This document shows positions 1-5,045 of a stretch of 5,815 nucleotides of DNA, piece by piece; position 1 is the first letter of the stretch; every line of letters starts with the position of its first letter. A program made the position numbers and the translations under genes. The stretch lies in NCBI GenBank assembly GCA_021835265.1, contig JAKBQK010000537.1:1-5815 (forward strand), written 5' to 3'. Source of the DNA: Thermoplasmata archaeon. GTDB taxonomy: Archaea > Thermoplasmatota > Thermoplasmata > Thermoplasmatales > Thermoplasmataceae. Under the pieces are notes generated by a model, which worked only from the letters and a program-made list of their open reading frames with translations, was not told the origin of the DNA and did no database searches.

Positions 1-695
1 TATCTCCCAGCTGGCATATGCATATACATGGATTGCAGGGCAATCCTTCCGGGTCCGGTAAACCTGTTCCAGAACATCTGGCCAGATGCGCCAAGGGCCC
101 TTGTTTTCAGATTCTGATAGATTGTCTCCATGGTCACAGAATGATCCTTGTATATCCATCCACCACCCTCAATATCTATCTGTTCTCCTGCCTTCAGAAC
201 CACTTCAAACACGTTACCATAACCATGTATCCACAGTATTCCATCCTGATGCTGGCATGTGAAATTATCAATGAAGAGTCCTGTTCCTCCAAAGAGAATG
301 TTTGCTGCACCCTTCATCCTGCTGTATGAATAATCGATATTGTCTGTGGCTGCAAGGAACTGGTGTTCCCTCACATCCAGAGATTCCCCAGCCTTCATGT
401 GTATTGCAGCAAGATGGCCGGGGCCATCCCTGCTGAAAGCAATTCTTCCTGCGCCCGAAGTTCTTGTCATGAATATAGGCATACCTGCAAGCACTCTAGA
501 GAATGCTCCTGATAGAGGCTTGATTTCAATATTCACTGCAGGGTCTTTCCAGAGAAGAATGTGATGCTCAAAAAATACCGGAATGTTACCTACTTCAACG
601 TGAAGAACAGGAACCAGTTCTCCCTGTATGTGATATGTCACCCCTCCATAATTTTCATTTTCTATTTTAGTATCCAACAGTTTTGGAACGGCCAT
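1..695 (-). CDS. AIM24 (DUF124) family protein, C-terminus cut off by window edge
   Basis: The minus strand is open for 231 complete codons from an ATG at 695 to the window edge. The codon just before this ATG is TGA, so the start is firmly placed. The protein fits the AIM24/DUF124 family: a beta-rich fold of repeated units with Gly-rich turns. Visible signatures are RDGPGHLAAIHMKAGE (about residues 89-104) followed by FLAA (113-116), GGTGLFIDNF (136-145), HGYGNVFEVVLKAGE (157-171), and FTGPGRIALQS near residues 212-222. Family members are usually about 220-260 residues, so most of the protein is present. No signal peptide or membrane segment is visible. Archaeal and bacterial members have no settled biochemical role; the yeast homologue is a mitochondrial inner-membrane protein. 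No Shine-Dalgarno is apparent, which fits a short or absent leader. Base composition is GC-richer than the glycosyltransferases to its right (53% in bases 361-420, hand count), so it looks like core chromosome. Family assignment is strong; function is unknown. Confidence 0.85.
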   Translation of the reverse strand, partial: MAVPKLLDTKIENENYGGVTYHIQGELVPVLHVEVGNIPVFFEHHILLWKDPAVNIEIKPLSGAFSRVLAGMPIFMTRTSGAGRIAFSRDGPGHLAAIHMKAGESLDVREHQFLAATDNIDYSYSRMKGAANILFGGTGLFIDNFTCQHQDGILWIHGYGNVFEVVLKAGEQIDIEGGGWIYKDHSVTMETIYQNLKTRALGASGQMFWNRFTGPGRIALQSMYMHMPAGR

Positions 696-720
696 TCAAT
701 CAACTCACTTTGTAGAACTG

Positions 721-730
721 AATCTATAAA
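721..730 (-). promoter_or_regulatory. TATA-box candidate for the AIM24 gene
   Basis: Read on the minus strand this is TTTATAGATT, lying 26-35 bases before the ATG at 695. An archaeal TATA box sits about 25 bases before the start of transcription, so the leader would be only about 5-10 bases. A second AT-rich element (TTAAATAG) lies just upstream and could serve instead. This is a motif call only. Confidence 0.45.
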
Positions 731-786
731 CCACTATTTAATTTTTTGATCATTTTATATGGCATATACCATGCCCCGAATCTGTC

Positions 787-1797
787 CTATAATGGTAATT
801 CTATTTTCCCGTAATAGCTATCCATTCTTGTCCTGAAGGCATCAAAACTGAAATAAGAAGCATATTTGCTTGTTTTCTCAATATACTCATCCTTCTCCTT
901 AACTGCAATTTTGACTGATTCGAGGATGCTCTCCCTGCTTATATCTGCATAGATTGCGGAGTTCTCAAAAAGTTCCTGAAAAACTGGAGTTTTTGATACA
1001 ACAATGGGTACTCCCACCGTCATGGCCTGAATTGGTGGAAAACCAAACCCTTCCACACTTGAGACCCTTATGAGAACATCTGATGCACAGATAATCTGAT
1101 TCAGATCGTCAAGGGATACCTTATTGAATTTTATTTCTCCTGCTTCCGTACCAACATGTACATGGACAAAATCGCTGTTTTTCAAAGCTTCTGTTACGAG
1201 TGGATTGTTCTTGAAATGGCCATCCCCAACGGTAATTGCAATCTTCCTATTCTGCGGCAAGCGAAACTTTTCCCTTATTTCCTGAACATTCTCATATTTT
1301 TTCCATCCCGCTGGAACCCCATGATGGATTACTTCAATGGATTCTTCGCTGAATCCATGCTCTATAAGAGCCTTTTTGGTGGTTTCAGAAATTGAAATAA
1401 TATGCTGGAATTTCCGGTATTTGTTTATTTTTAATTCTCTTGCTTTTTTTATTGCAAAATTTTCATTTTCAGGAGAGTACAGATCATGAACCGTAACAAT
1501 TCCCTCTTCAGAGAGGGGCATTATTCCAGGGTCTAGATAGTGATAAAATTTATTCTCGAGACCATAGACGAATTTGGGAAACATTCCATTAATAACATAT
1601 CTGTTGAGGAATGATCCTTTCTTTGGATACATCAAAATTCCAGGATAATCATTATGCTTCTTATCCAGAACAAGTGAAAACAATTTCTTATTTCCAACAA
1701 TTTCACACATATTGCTCGCATATGTACCATTTCCCGTGTAAAGATTTGAACTGTTTATGCATTCTGGGTAAAGCATGTTCCAGCATTGTTTTTTCAT
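787..1797 (-). CDS. GT4-like glycosyltransferase with a variant EX7E motif
   Basis: This predicted soluble GT-B glycosyltransferase, 336 residues from the ATG at 1797, would move a sugar from a nucleotide-sugar to a glycan acceptor in the cytosol. The frame opens one codon after a TAG at 1810-1812; a TTG at 1803 is possible but the ATG is preferred. In 336-residue numbering, the N-terminal domain has a Gly loop (YTGNGTYAS, 20-28) and VTVHDLY (101-107), followed by SISETTKKAL and the linker VIHHGV. The C-terminal donor domain has VGDGHFKNN (190-198), where the usual R-K pair has only its Lys, and ends in an FSFDAFRTRM helix. The donor-site motif reads E249-GFGFPPI-Q257, so the second Glu of EX7E is Gln. 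The enzyme is a distant paralogue of the gene at 3748-4794. Gene order does not show an operon: the AIM24 gene 91 bases downstream has its own promoter-like site. Acceptor and sugar cannot be read from sequence. It could have altered or lost activity. Confidence 0.85.
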   Translation of the reverse strand: MKKQCWNMLYPECINSSNLYTGNGTYASNMCEIVGNKKLFSLVLDKKHNDYPGILMYPKKGSFLNRYVINGMFPKFVYGLENKFYHYLDPGIMPLSEEGIVTVHDLYSPENENFAIKKARELKINKYRKFQHIISISETTKKALIEHGFSEESIEVIHHGVPAGWKKYENVQEIREKFRLPQNRKIAITVGDGHFKNNPLVTEALKNSDFVHVHVGTEAGEIKFNKVSLDDLNQIICASDVLIRVSSVEGFGFPPIQAMTVGVPIVVSKTPVFQELFENSAIYADISRESILESVKIAVKEKDEYIEKTSKYASYFSFDAFRTRMDSYYGKIELPL

Positions 1798-1811
1798 ATT
1801 CAATTTTATCT

Positions 1812-1858
1812 AAATGGAGTTGATTAATAAATGCACATTACAAAATGGAGCGGATTAA
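1812..1858. repeat. Two direct 16-bp repeats spaced 31 bp apart at a promoter
   Basis: AAATGGAGTTGATTAA at 1812-1827 and AAATGGAGCGGATTAA at 1843-1858 match at 14 of 16 positions; the two differences are adjacent. The 31-bp offset is close to three turns of B-DNA, so both copies face the same side of the helix. The inner copy overlaps the presumed TATA box of the leftward glycosyltransferase. This arrangement is what a regulator operator would look like, but no regulator gene is in the window. A chance duplication cannot be excluded. Confidence 0.4.
1824..1831 (-). promoter_or_regulatory. TATA-box candidate for the glycosyltransferase at 787-1797
   Basis: On the minus strand this reads TTTATTAA, 27-34 bases before the ATG at 1797, which would give a leader of only a few bases. 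It overlaps the inner copy of the direct repeat at 1812-1858, so a protein binding that repeat could compete with TBP. Motif and spacing only. Confidence 0.4.
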
Positions 1859-1955
1859 ATTATATCTCGTGATTCCGTATTCTATTAGGAAATGTGTGAA
1901 AAAAGCAAAAATATTTGAAAAATTCCATATTAATGTTAAAATAACCAACTTCTGA
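1845..1955 (+). CDS. Possible 36-residue hypothetical protein (first of a tandem pair)
   Basis: An ATG-to-TGA frame starts MERIKLYLVIPYSIRKCVKK and ends KITNF. It is rich in Lys and Ile and has no recognisable domain. Its start lies inside the second copy of the 16-bp direct repeat (1843-1858). A second small frame starts two bases after its stop. I see no convincing Shine-Dalgarno or TATA box. In DNA this AT-rich a 37-codon frame can arise by chance, so this is a weak call. It may also be the remains of a longer gene. Confidence 0.2.
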   Translation: MERIKLYLVIPYSIRKCVKKAKIFEKFHINVKITNF

Positions 1956-1957
1956 AA

Positions 1958-2092
1958 ATGAATGGAAAAATTGTGCAATATTCATTTAATGAATATAAAC
2001 AGCTCAACTTAGTAAAAATGGGTTTAGATAAAGTGAAGATTGGTGTGAATAATACGAGCAAAACATACATATTAAATACAACGAAATATTAA
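1958..2092 (+). CDS. Possible 44-residue hypothetical protein (second of a tandem pair)
   Basis: The ATG-to-TAA frame begins MNGKIVQYSFNEYKQLNLVK and contains GLDKVKIGVNNTSKTYILNT. It starts two bases after the stop of the preceding small frame, as coupled archaeal genes often do. An AT-rich stretch (TTAAAATAA, near 1935-1943) lies 15-23 bases before the ATG, nearer than a TATA box would normally sit. I do not recognise the family. Its composition and alternating polar/hydrophobic pattern could suit a small beta protein, but it may equally be chance or a gene relic. Confidence 0.22.
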   Translation: MNGKIVQYSFNEYKQLNLVKMGLDKVKIGVNNTSKTYILNTTKY

Positions 2093-2117
2093 GAATTATA
2101 ATGATCAGTCAACCAAA

Positions 2118-2145
2118 AATGTTTAAACATTGTTGTGAAAACAAC
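2118..2145 (+). promoter_or_regulatory. Promoter dyad: perfect 14-bp palindrome plus adjacent hairpin
   Basis: AATGTTTAAACATT at 2118-2131 is a perfect palindrome whose centre, TTTAAA (2122-2127), resembles an archaeal TATA box. Directly after it GTTGT (2132-2136) and ACAAC (2141-2145) form a 5-bp stem around GAAA. If TTTAAA is the TATA box, transcription would start near 2150, giving a leader of about 20 bases that carries GAGGT at 2165-2169. The alternative box TTATACATA at 2150-2158 would put the start at about 2180, just before the internal ATG at 2188. The palindrome could be an operator, or only a symmetric TATA region. Confidence 0.4.
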
Positions 2146-2164
2146 GCCATTATACATAAACCTA

Positions 2165-2178
2165 GAGGTTAAATGAGG
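2165..2178 (+). promoter_or_regulatory. Two competing Shine-Dalgarno sites for the glycosyltransferase at 2173
   Basis: GAGGT at 2165-2169 is complementary to the 16S rRNA tail but lies only 3 bases before the ATG at 2173, which is close. GAGG at 2175-2178, made partly by that first ATG, lies 9 bases before the in-frame ATG at 2188, which is comfortable spacing. The true start could be either, five codons apart. The conserved fold only begins at about residue 12, so homology does not decide it. Confidence 0.4.
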
Positions 2179-3339
2179 AACAAAATTATGAAAACTGAAA
2201 AAAAATTTTATGATTTTGCCTTTGTCTTGGGTGGGTTGCCTTATATCAGTTATCCCACAGGAGGAGATAATGTAGTATTTCAATTGTGCAAGGGGTTAAA
2301 GTCAAATGGTTACAGTGTTGGATTAATAGTCATAAAAAATCCATTGTCCTATCTAAGTGGAAAAAAATTTGATAAAAAGGTAAAAGTAGATGGTCTGAAA
2401 GACTCTATGTTGAGAAAAATATTGTTTAATAGGGTATCCTATAAAGTAGGTTCAAGGATTTTATTAAAAAGAGTGGGTGTGGATTATGATTTTAGCATAT
2501 TGGATGGGATTGACATTTTCTTTTTTAGATCTCCAAACAAAATAAAAAAAATAGGAATAAAAAGAATAATTGCAACTCATTGGTCAACCGCTAAATTCAC
2601 AAGTGACTATGTAAATGAAAATATTGATGTCGAAGGATATTACCTTGCCCAGCACTCCGAAGATGATATTTCATTTTCTGGAAAATTTCATAAATATGCG
2701 GCCGATACATATAATTTAAAAAACCTTAGAAAAATAGTCACAAATAAAGGGATGTTAAAGAGGTTTGAAATCGATTATCCCCTGTTGTTTAATGTCGGAA
2801 TTGATTCCATATTTTTAAATAAAACGATGAATGATAAAGAAAATATAATTCTATTTCCTTTGAGAAATGGAGAGCATAAAGGTGCAAACTATATGTTGGA
2901 ATCAGTTGAGGAACTGCATAATACACTCCATGAATGGAAATTTTCTGCTTTTGGGAATTATAATGACCCAATACCTCAATATATAGATTTTCATCATAGA
3001 GCAAAAACGTCTGATCTGGTTACATTATATGCAAAAAGTAAGATATTTGTCCTCCCATCATTAGTTGAGGGTTTTTCTTTGGTAGTGTTAGAGGCGATGA
3101 AAAGCGGTTGCGCTGTTGTCTCCACTAATTGTGGTGGTGTGGATGAATATGGAATAGAGGGGGAAAATATCCTATTTGTACCTATAAAAGACAGCAAATC
3201 TATCACAAAAGCAGTTTTAAATTTGATAAAAGATGAGCAATTGTTAAATGGATTATCAGACAAAGGGGCAATAACAGCTGAAAAATACTCATACTACAAT
3301 ATGTGTAAAGAATTCATATCTCTTTTTAAGGAATCTTGA
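2173..3339 (+). CDS. GT4-family glycosyltransferase with intact EX7E
   Basis: This 388-residue (383 if started at 2188) soluble GT-B glycosyltransferase probably adds one sugar to a surface glycan. The N-terminal domain opens with a beta strand, GG at 20-21 and TGGDNVVFQL (29-38), the loop that binds acceptor or donor phosphate in GT4 enzymes. ATHWSTA (134-140) and LAQHSEDD (158-165) close the domain; the latter resembles the stretch seen in rhamnosyltransferase-like GT4 proteins. The donor domain carries PLRNGEHKGANYMLES (229-244, with R231 and K236 as the phosphate pair), VLPSLVEGFSLVVLEAM (293-309, with E299 and E307 of EX7E), and VSTNCGGVDEY. Length is normal and no frame damage is seen. 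It stands alone on the plus strand, divergent from the 787-1797 gene and convergent with the 3748-4794 gene. It is AT-rich (30% GC in bases 2401-2460, hand count, against 53% in a sample of the AIM24 gene), which suggests recent acquisition. Substrate is unknown. Confidence 0.9.
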   Translation: MRNKIMKTEKKFYDFAFVLGGLPYISYPTGGDNVVFQLCKGLKSNGYSVGLIVIKNPLSYLSGKKFDKKVKVDGLKDSMLRKILFNRVSYKVGSRILLKRVGVDYDFSILDGIDIFFFRSPNKIKKIGIKRIIATHWSTAKFTSDYVNENIDVEGYYLAQHSEDDISFSGKFHKYAADTYNLKNLRKIVTNKGMLKRFEIDYPLLFNVGIDSIFLNKTMNDKENIILFPLRNGEHKGANYMLESVEELHNTLHEWKFSAFGNYNDPIPQYIDFHHRAKTSDLVTLYAKSKIFVLPSLVEGFSLVVLEAMKSGCAVVSTNCGGVDEYGIEGENILFVPIKDSKSITKAVLNLIKDEQLLNGLSDKGAITAEKYSYYNMCKEFISLFKES

Positions 3340-3344
3340 TCCCG

Positions 3345-3351
3345 TTTTTTT
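3345..3351 (+). terminator. T7 terminator after the plus-strand glycosyltransferase
   Basis: A run of seven T bases begins six bases past the TGA at 3337-3339, preceded by CCCG. A T-run alone ends transcription in many archaea. A 13-base palindrome follows immediately (3353-3365). Confidence 0.5.
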
Positions 3352-3352
3352 G

Positions 3353-3365
3353 TATGCAATGCATA
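3353..3365. repeat. 13-base palindrome with central A
   Basis: TATGCA-A-TGCATA gives two 6-base arms around one A. It sits between the T7 run and the convergent ORF. It has the same geometry (6 + 1 + 6, T at the left end and A at the right) as the palindrome at 3389-3401. No function is evident; it could be a protein site or a by-product of the gene junction. Confidence 0.3.
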
Positions 3366-3388
3366 GCGAGTATTGTCAAATGTGCCCC

Positions 3389-3401
3389 TCACATAATGTG
3401 A
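3389..3401. repeat. 13-base palindrome with central A at the orphan ORF stop
   Basis: TCACAT-A-ATGTGA has 6-base arms around one A and contains the TGA stop of the minus-strand ORF at 3389-3613. It starts 36 bases from the start of the similar palindrome at 3353. Read as RNA it would be too tightly looped to be a good hairpin, so a dimeric protein site is the more natural reading if it does anything. Confidence 0.3.
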
Positions 3402-3613
3402 CATTGCGTTTTTAGGATTTCATTTTCTTCAATCCATAACAGGAATTGCTTGGCAATTACTTTTTTCACACTATTCAGATCGGGGAAGCACCAGTTATAC
3501 AATCTCAATTTTTTTAGGATTTTCCACACCTGCCATATGTGATTCAGTCCTTGAGAACATTGTAAGAGACAATCAAGAAACGCTTTTTCTGAACGCTTCA
3601 CGTTTACCCGCAC
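3389..3613 (-). CDS. Hypothetical 74-residue protein, possibly a gene relic
   Basis: A GTG at 3613 opens a frame of 74 residues starting MRVNVKRSEKAFLDCLLQC and ending TQCHIM. The frame stays open upstream to a TAG near 3663, so the ORF could be the tail of something longer. The product is basic and helical in appearance, with Trp-rich stretches (HIWQVWKILKKLRLYNW) and two or three amphipathic segments. No membrane segment or known motif is recognised. GGAGA lies 7-8 bases before the GTG, and TTAATATATA (3633-3642 on the plus strand) could be a TATA box, though it would give a leaderless start that excludes the GGAGA. It lies between two convergent glycosyltransferases and reads in the same direction as, and downstream of, the one at 3748. 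It could be a real small protein, a transposase C-terminal scrap, or chance. Confidence 0.35.
   Translation of the reverse strand: MRVNVKRSEKAFLDCLLQCSQGLNHIWQVWKILKKLRLYNWCFPDLNSVKKVIAKQFLLWIEENEILKTQCHIM
3444..3466 (+). terminator. Hairpin followed by T6, possible backup terminator
   Basis: AATTGC (3444-3449) and GCAATT (3453-3458) form a perfect 6-bp stem around TTG, followed after AC by six T bases (3461-3466). It lies about 105 bases past the plus-strand glycosyltransferase and antisense to the orphan ORF. It has the form of an intrinsic terminator on the plus strand and could stop read-through into the convergent gene. The stem is AT-rich and weak. Confidence 0.3.
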
Positions 3614-3747
3614 GATATTTTCTCCAACACAGTTAATATATAGCGCTCTTTCTTCTTTAACCTAAATTTCTTGAAATTAAGAATGAATTATTATGTCAAT
3701 TAATATAGAAGGAACAGGAGATTTTCATCGGAAAAACTTGATTCAAA

Positions 3748-4794
3748 TCACCCTTCTATTGATTTATAATATTTCATCATTTTATCCTTGAAAGTATCGA
3801 ATGAATAATTGAACGATCTCGTCACCCCCTTTAGCTTATAATACTCTTTGTTTTCTAATGCTCTATTCAACCCGTCAATGATGCTTTCAATATCCATGGG
3901 ATCTACCAAGACCGCTGCATCTCCAGCCACTTCCCTTATTACCGGAATATTTGAGGATACAACAGGTAGACCCGTGGCAAAAGCTTCAACCACAGGATAT
4001 CCAAATCCCTCATCCAGCGACGGAAATAAAAGAACATCACATGCATTGTAGATTTTGTTCACTGTAATATCATCTACTCCGTTGAAGGTTATACTATTTC
4101 CAACTTTAGAACCAACTCTGACTAACTTGAAACTATCATCCAACTTATTCATTGTGTTTTCGGCTGCCCATAAATTTTTCCTTCTTTCTGTGGAAGAAAT
4201 TGATAAAATTAATATTTTATCCTGCGGTAGATTCAGTTCAGATCGTAATTTTTCTTTATTTTGAAGGAACTTGAAGTTTTGGTTTATAGGAGGGTATATC
4301 GTAGTAACGTTTGTTAAATCTATGTTAAATTCAGATAGATCATTTTTTACTTTGTTAGAGATTGTTACTATGTTATTAAAATTTTTATATCTATTGATGT
4401 TCCCATAGAAAGATTTAACAAATTCCTTACGGTAGTCTGCCTTAAACATGTGTGGAAGTGTATCATGAATAGTTACAACATTGTTATTTTTGTTGGATAC
4501 AAAAAGCTGCTTTAAGGGGGATGAGAAATGAAGTATAGAATTATCTTTTATCAATTCATTTATTTTCTTATAAAAAATTATTTTAAAAAAATGATGATTA
4601 ATGAACCAACCCGATTCCAGAAATGGAGGAAAAATTCCTTTGACAACTTCACCTTCAAATTGTTGATTTAATACTTTTTTGTTAGTTATAAAAGTGGTGA
4701 GCTTTGAATATGGCTGTGTTGCTCGATATAAGTCGACAGTGTATCTTCCAATGCCGGTAAGATGAGAGGAAGTAGAGATAACATTGATTTTCAT
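3748..4794 (-). CDS. GT4-family glycosyltransferase, mannosyltransferase B-like
   Basis: This complete 348-residue soluble GT-B enzyme is of the group often annotated as mannosyltransferase or WbaZ/MtfB-like. The N-terminus runs from a beta strand (KINVIST) into HLTGIGRYTVDL (11-22), the Gly-rich donor loop. VVTIHDTLP (106-114) and IVTISNKVKNDL (142-153) are the usual central motifs. The donor domain has SISSTERRKNLWAAE (198-212), with R205 and K206 expected to hold the donor phosphates. LLFPSLDEGFGYPVVEAF (255-272) has E262 and E270 of EX7E, then LPVVSSNIPVIREVAGDAAVLVDP. All key residues are present, so it is probably active. It is a paralogue of the 787-1797 gene and keeps the motifs that gene has lost. 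The ATG at 4794 overlaps the stop of a short upstream frame (ATGA). GGAG lies 8 bases before the ATG. A T5 run lies about 11 bases past the stop. Its N-terminal half is very AT-rich (22% GC in 4561-4620, hand count), while part of the donor domain is much richer (48% in 3961-4020). The sugar and acceptor are unknown. Confidence 0.92.
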   Translation of the reverse strand: MKINVISTSSHLTGIGRYTVDLYRATQPYSKLTTFITNKKVLNQQFEGEVVKGIFPPFLESGWFINHHFFKIIFYKKINELIKDNSILHFSSPLKQLFVSNKNNNVVTIHDTLPHMFKADYRKEFVKSFYGNINRYKNFNNIVTISNKVKNDLSEFNIDLTNVTTIYPPINQNFKFLQNKEKLRSELNLPQDKILILSISSTERRKNLWAAENTMNKLDDSFKLVRVGSKVGNSITFNGVDDITVNKIYNACDVLLFPSLDEGFGYPVVEAFATGLPVVSSNIPVIREVAGDAAVLVDPMDIESIIDGLNRALENKEYYKLKGVTRSFNYSFDTFKDKMMKYYKSIEG

Positions 4795-4868
4795 TGCATT
4801 GACTCCATTGTAAAATTTTTCGTGCCCATGACTCCAACCCTCTTTTCATTCATTATGTTGAACCGCAT
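4791..4868 (-). CDS. Possible 25-residue upstream ORF overlapping the glycosyltransferase start
   Basis: An ATG at 4868 starts MRFNIMNEKRVGVMGTKNF and the frame ends in a TGA sharing ATGA with the ATG at 4794. The frame is also open further upstream to a TAG near 4937, without another ATG. This is the arrangement of translationally coupled genes. It could be the last scrap of a former upstream gene whose body was lost, perhaps when the transposon inserted. If the AT box at 4810-4819 is the real promoter, this frame would not be transcribed with the gene. Weak call. Confidence 0.2.
   Translation of the reverse strand: MRFNIMNEKRVGVMGTKNFTMESMQ
4810..4819 (-). promoter_or_regulatory. TATA-box candidate for the glycosyltransferase at 3748-4794
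   Basis: On the minus strand the sequence is AAAATTTTAC, about 16-25 bases before the ATG at 4794, consistent with a nearly leaderless transcript. The sequence just downstream, CAATGGAGTCAATG, faintly resembles the direct repeats at 1812-1858 (GGAGTTGAT against GGAGTCAAT). Motif only. Confidence 0.35.
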
Positions 4869-5035
4869 ATCTTTACCACTGCCATTAACTTTCCCCGGGT
4901 TTTCACGCAGAGCGCTATTATGATTTTGGTTCTATGCGTTCATATTATTTATTTTTAACACTTCATATTGAACTACAGATAATGTATTGAATCAGCTGTA
5001 AAATTGAAGACCTCCTGCACAATTTAGATTTGAAA
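4869..5035. other. Non-coding stretch between the glycosyltransferase promoter and the transposase relic
   Basis: I see no supportable gene here. The left part is GC-richer (it contains CCCGGG and AGCGCT) and is open on the minus strand into the small frame at 4791-4868. The right part is AT-rich and should contain the left end of the decayed insertion sequence. AATTGAAGACCTC at 5002-5014 is a possible but unproven remnant of its terminal repeat. Confidence 0.4.
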
Positions 5036-5041
5036 AGGTGA
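5036..5041 (+). promoter_or_regulatory. Fossil Shine-Dalgarno of the dead transposase
   Basis: AGGTGA is a strong match to the archaeal anti-Shine-Dalgarno and lies 4 bases before ATA at 5046. The ATA begins the frame that reads (M)QTQLEMMKEMISSFLRDSK, so it was probably an ATG before decay. The next in-frame ATG is at 5064, too far for this site. Confidence 0.4.
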
Positions 5042-5045
5042 AATT

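Noticed and set aside
18..749. Three open plus-strand frames (18-329, 340-564, 561-749)
   Set aside because: They are antisense to the AIM24 gene, whose family motifs are clear on the minus strand, and they have no recognisable domains.
761..775. Inverted repeat GGCAT-ATACC-ATGCC between the first two genes
   Set aside because: The stem is only 5 bp and no T-run follows on the minus strand, so it is not a terminator; nothing else supports a function.
2040..2050. TTGGTGTGAAT at 2040-2050 matching the opposite strand at 5648-5658, considered as distant transposon ends
   Set aside because: An 11-base match is expected by chance in a window of this size, and nothing between the sites behaves as one element.
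2994..3263. Minus-strand frame of 89 codons inside the plus-strand glycosyltransferase
   Set aside because: It is the shadow of the EX7E donor domain of the 2173-3339 gene and shows no motifs of its own.
3665..3678. Hairpin AATTTC-TT-GAAATT upstream of the orphan ORF
   Set aside because: It is a very AT-rich short stem with a two-base loop; such stems are common in this composition.
3848..4264. Plus-strand frames opposite the 3748-4794 glycosyltransferase
   Set aside because: They mirror the conserved donor domain on the other strand; base bias there creates open antisense frames.
3640..4919. AGAGCGCTAT in inverted orientation at 3640-3649 and 4910-4919 flanking the third glycosyltransferase
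   Set aside because: Only 10 bases match, the flanks diverge at once, and there are no signs of a composite element.
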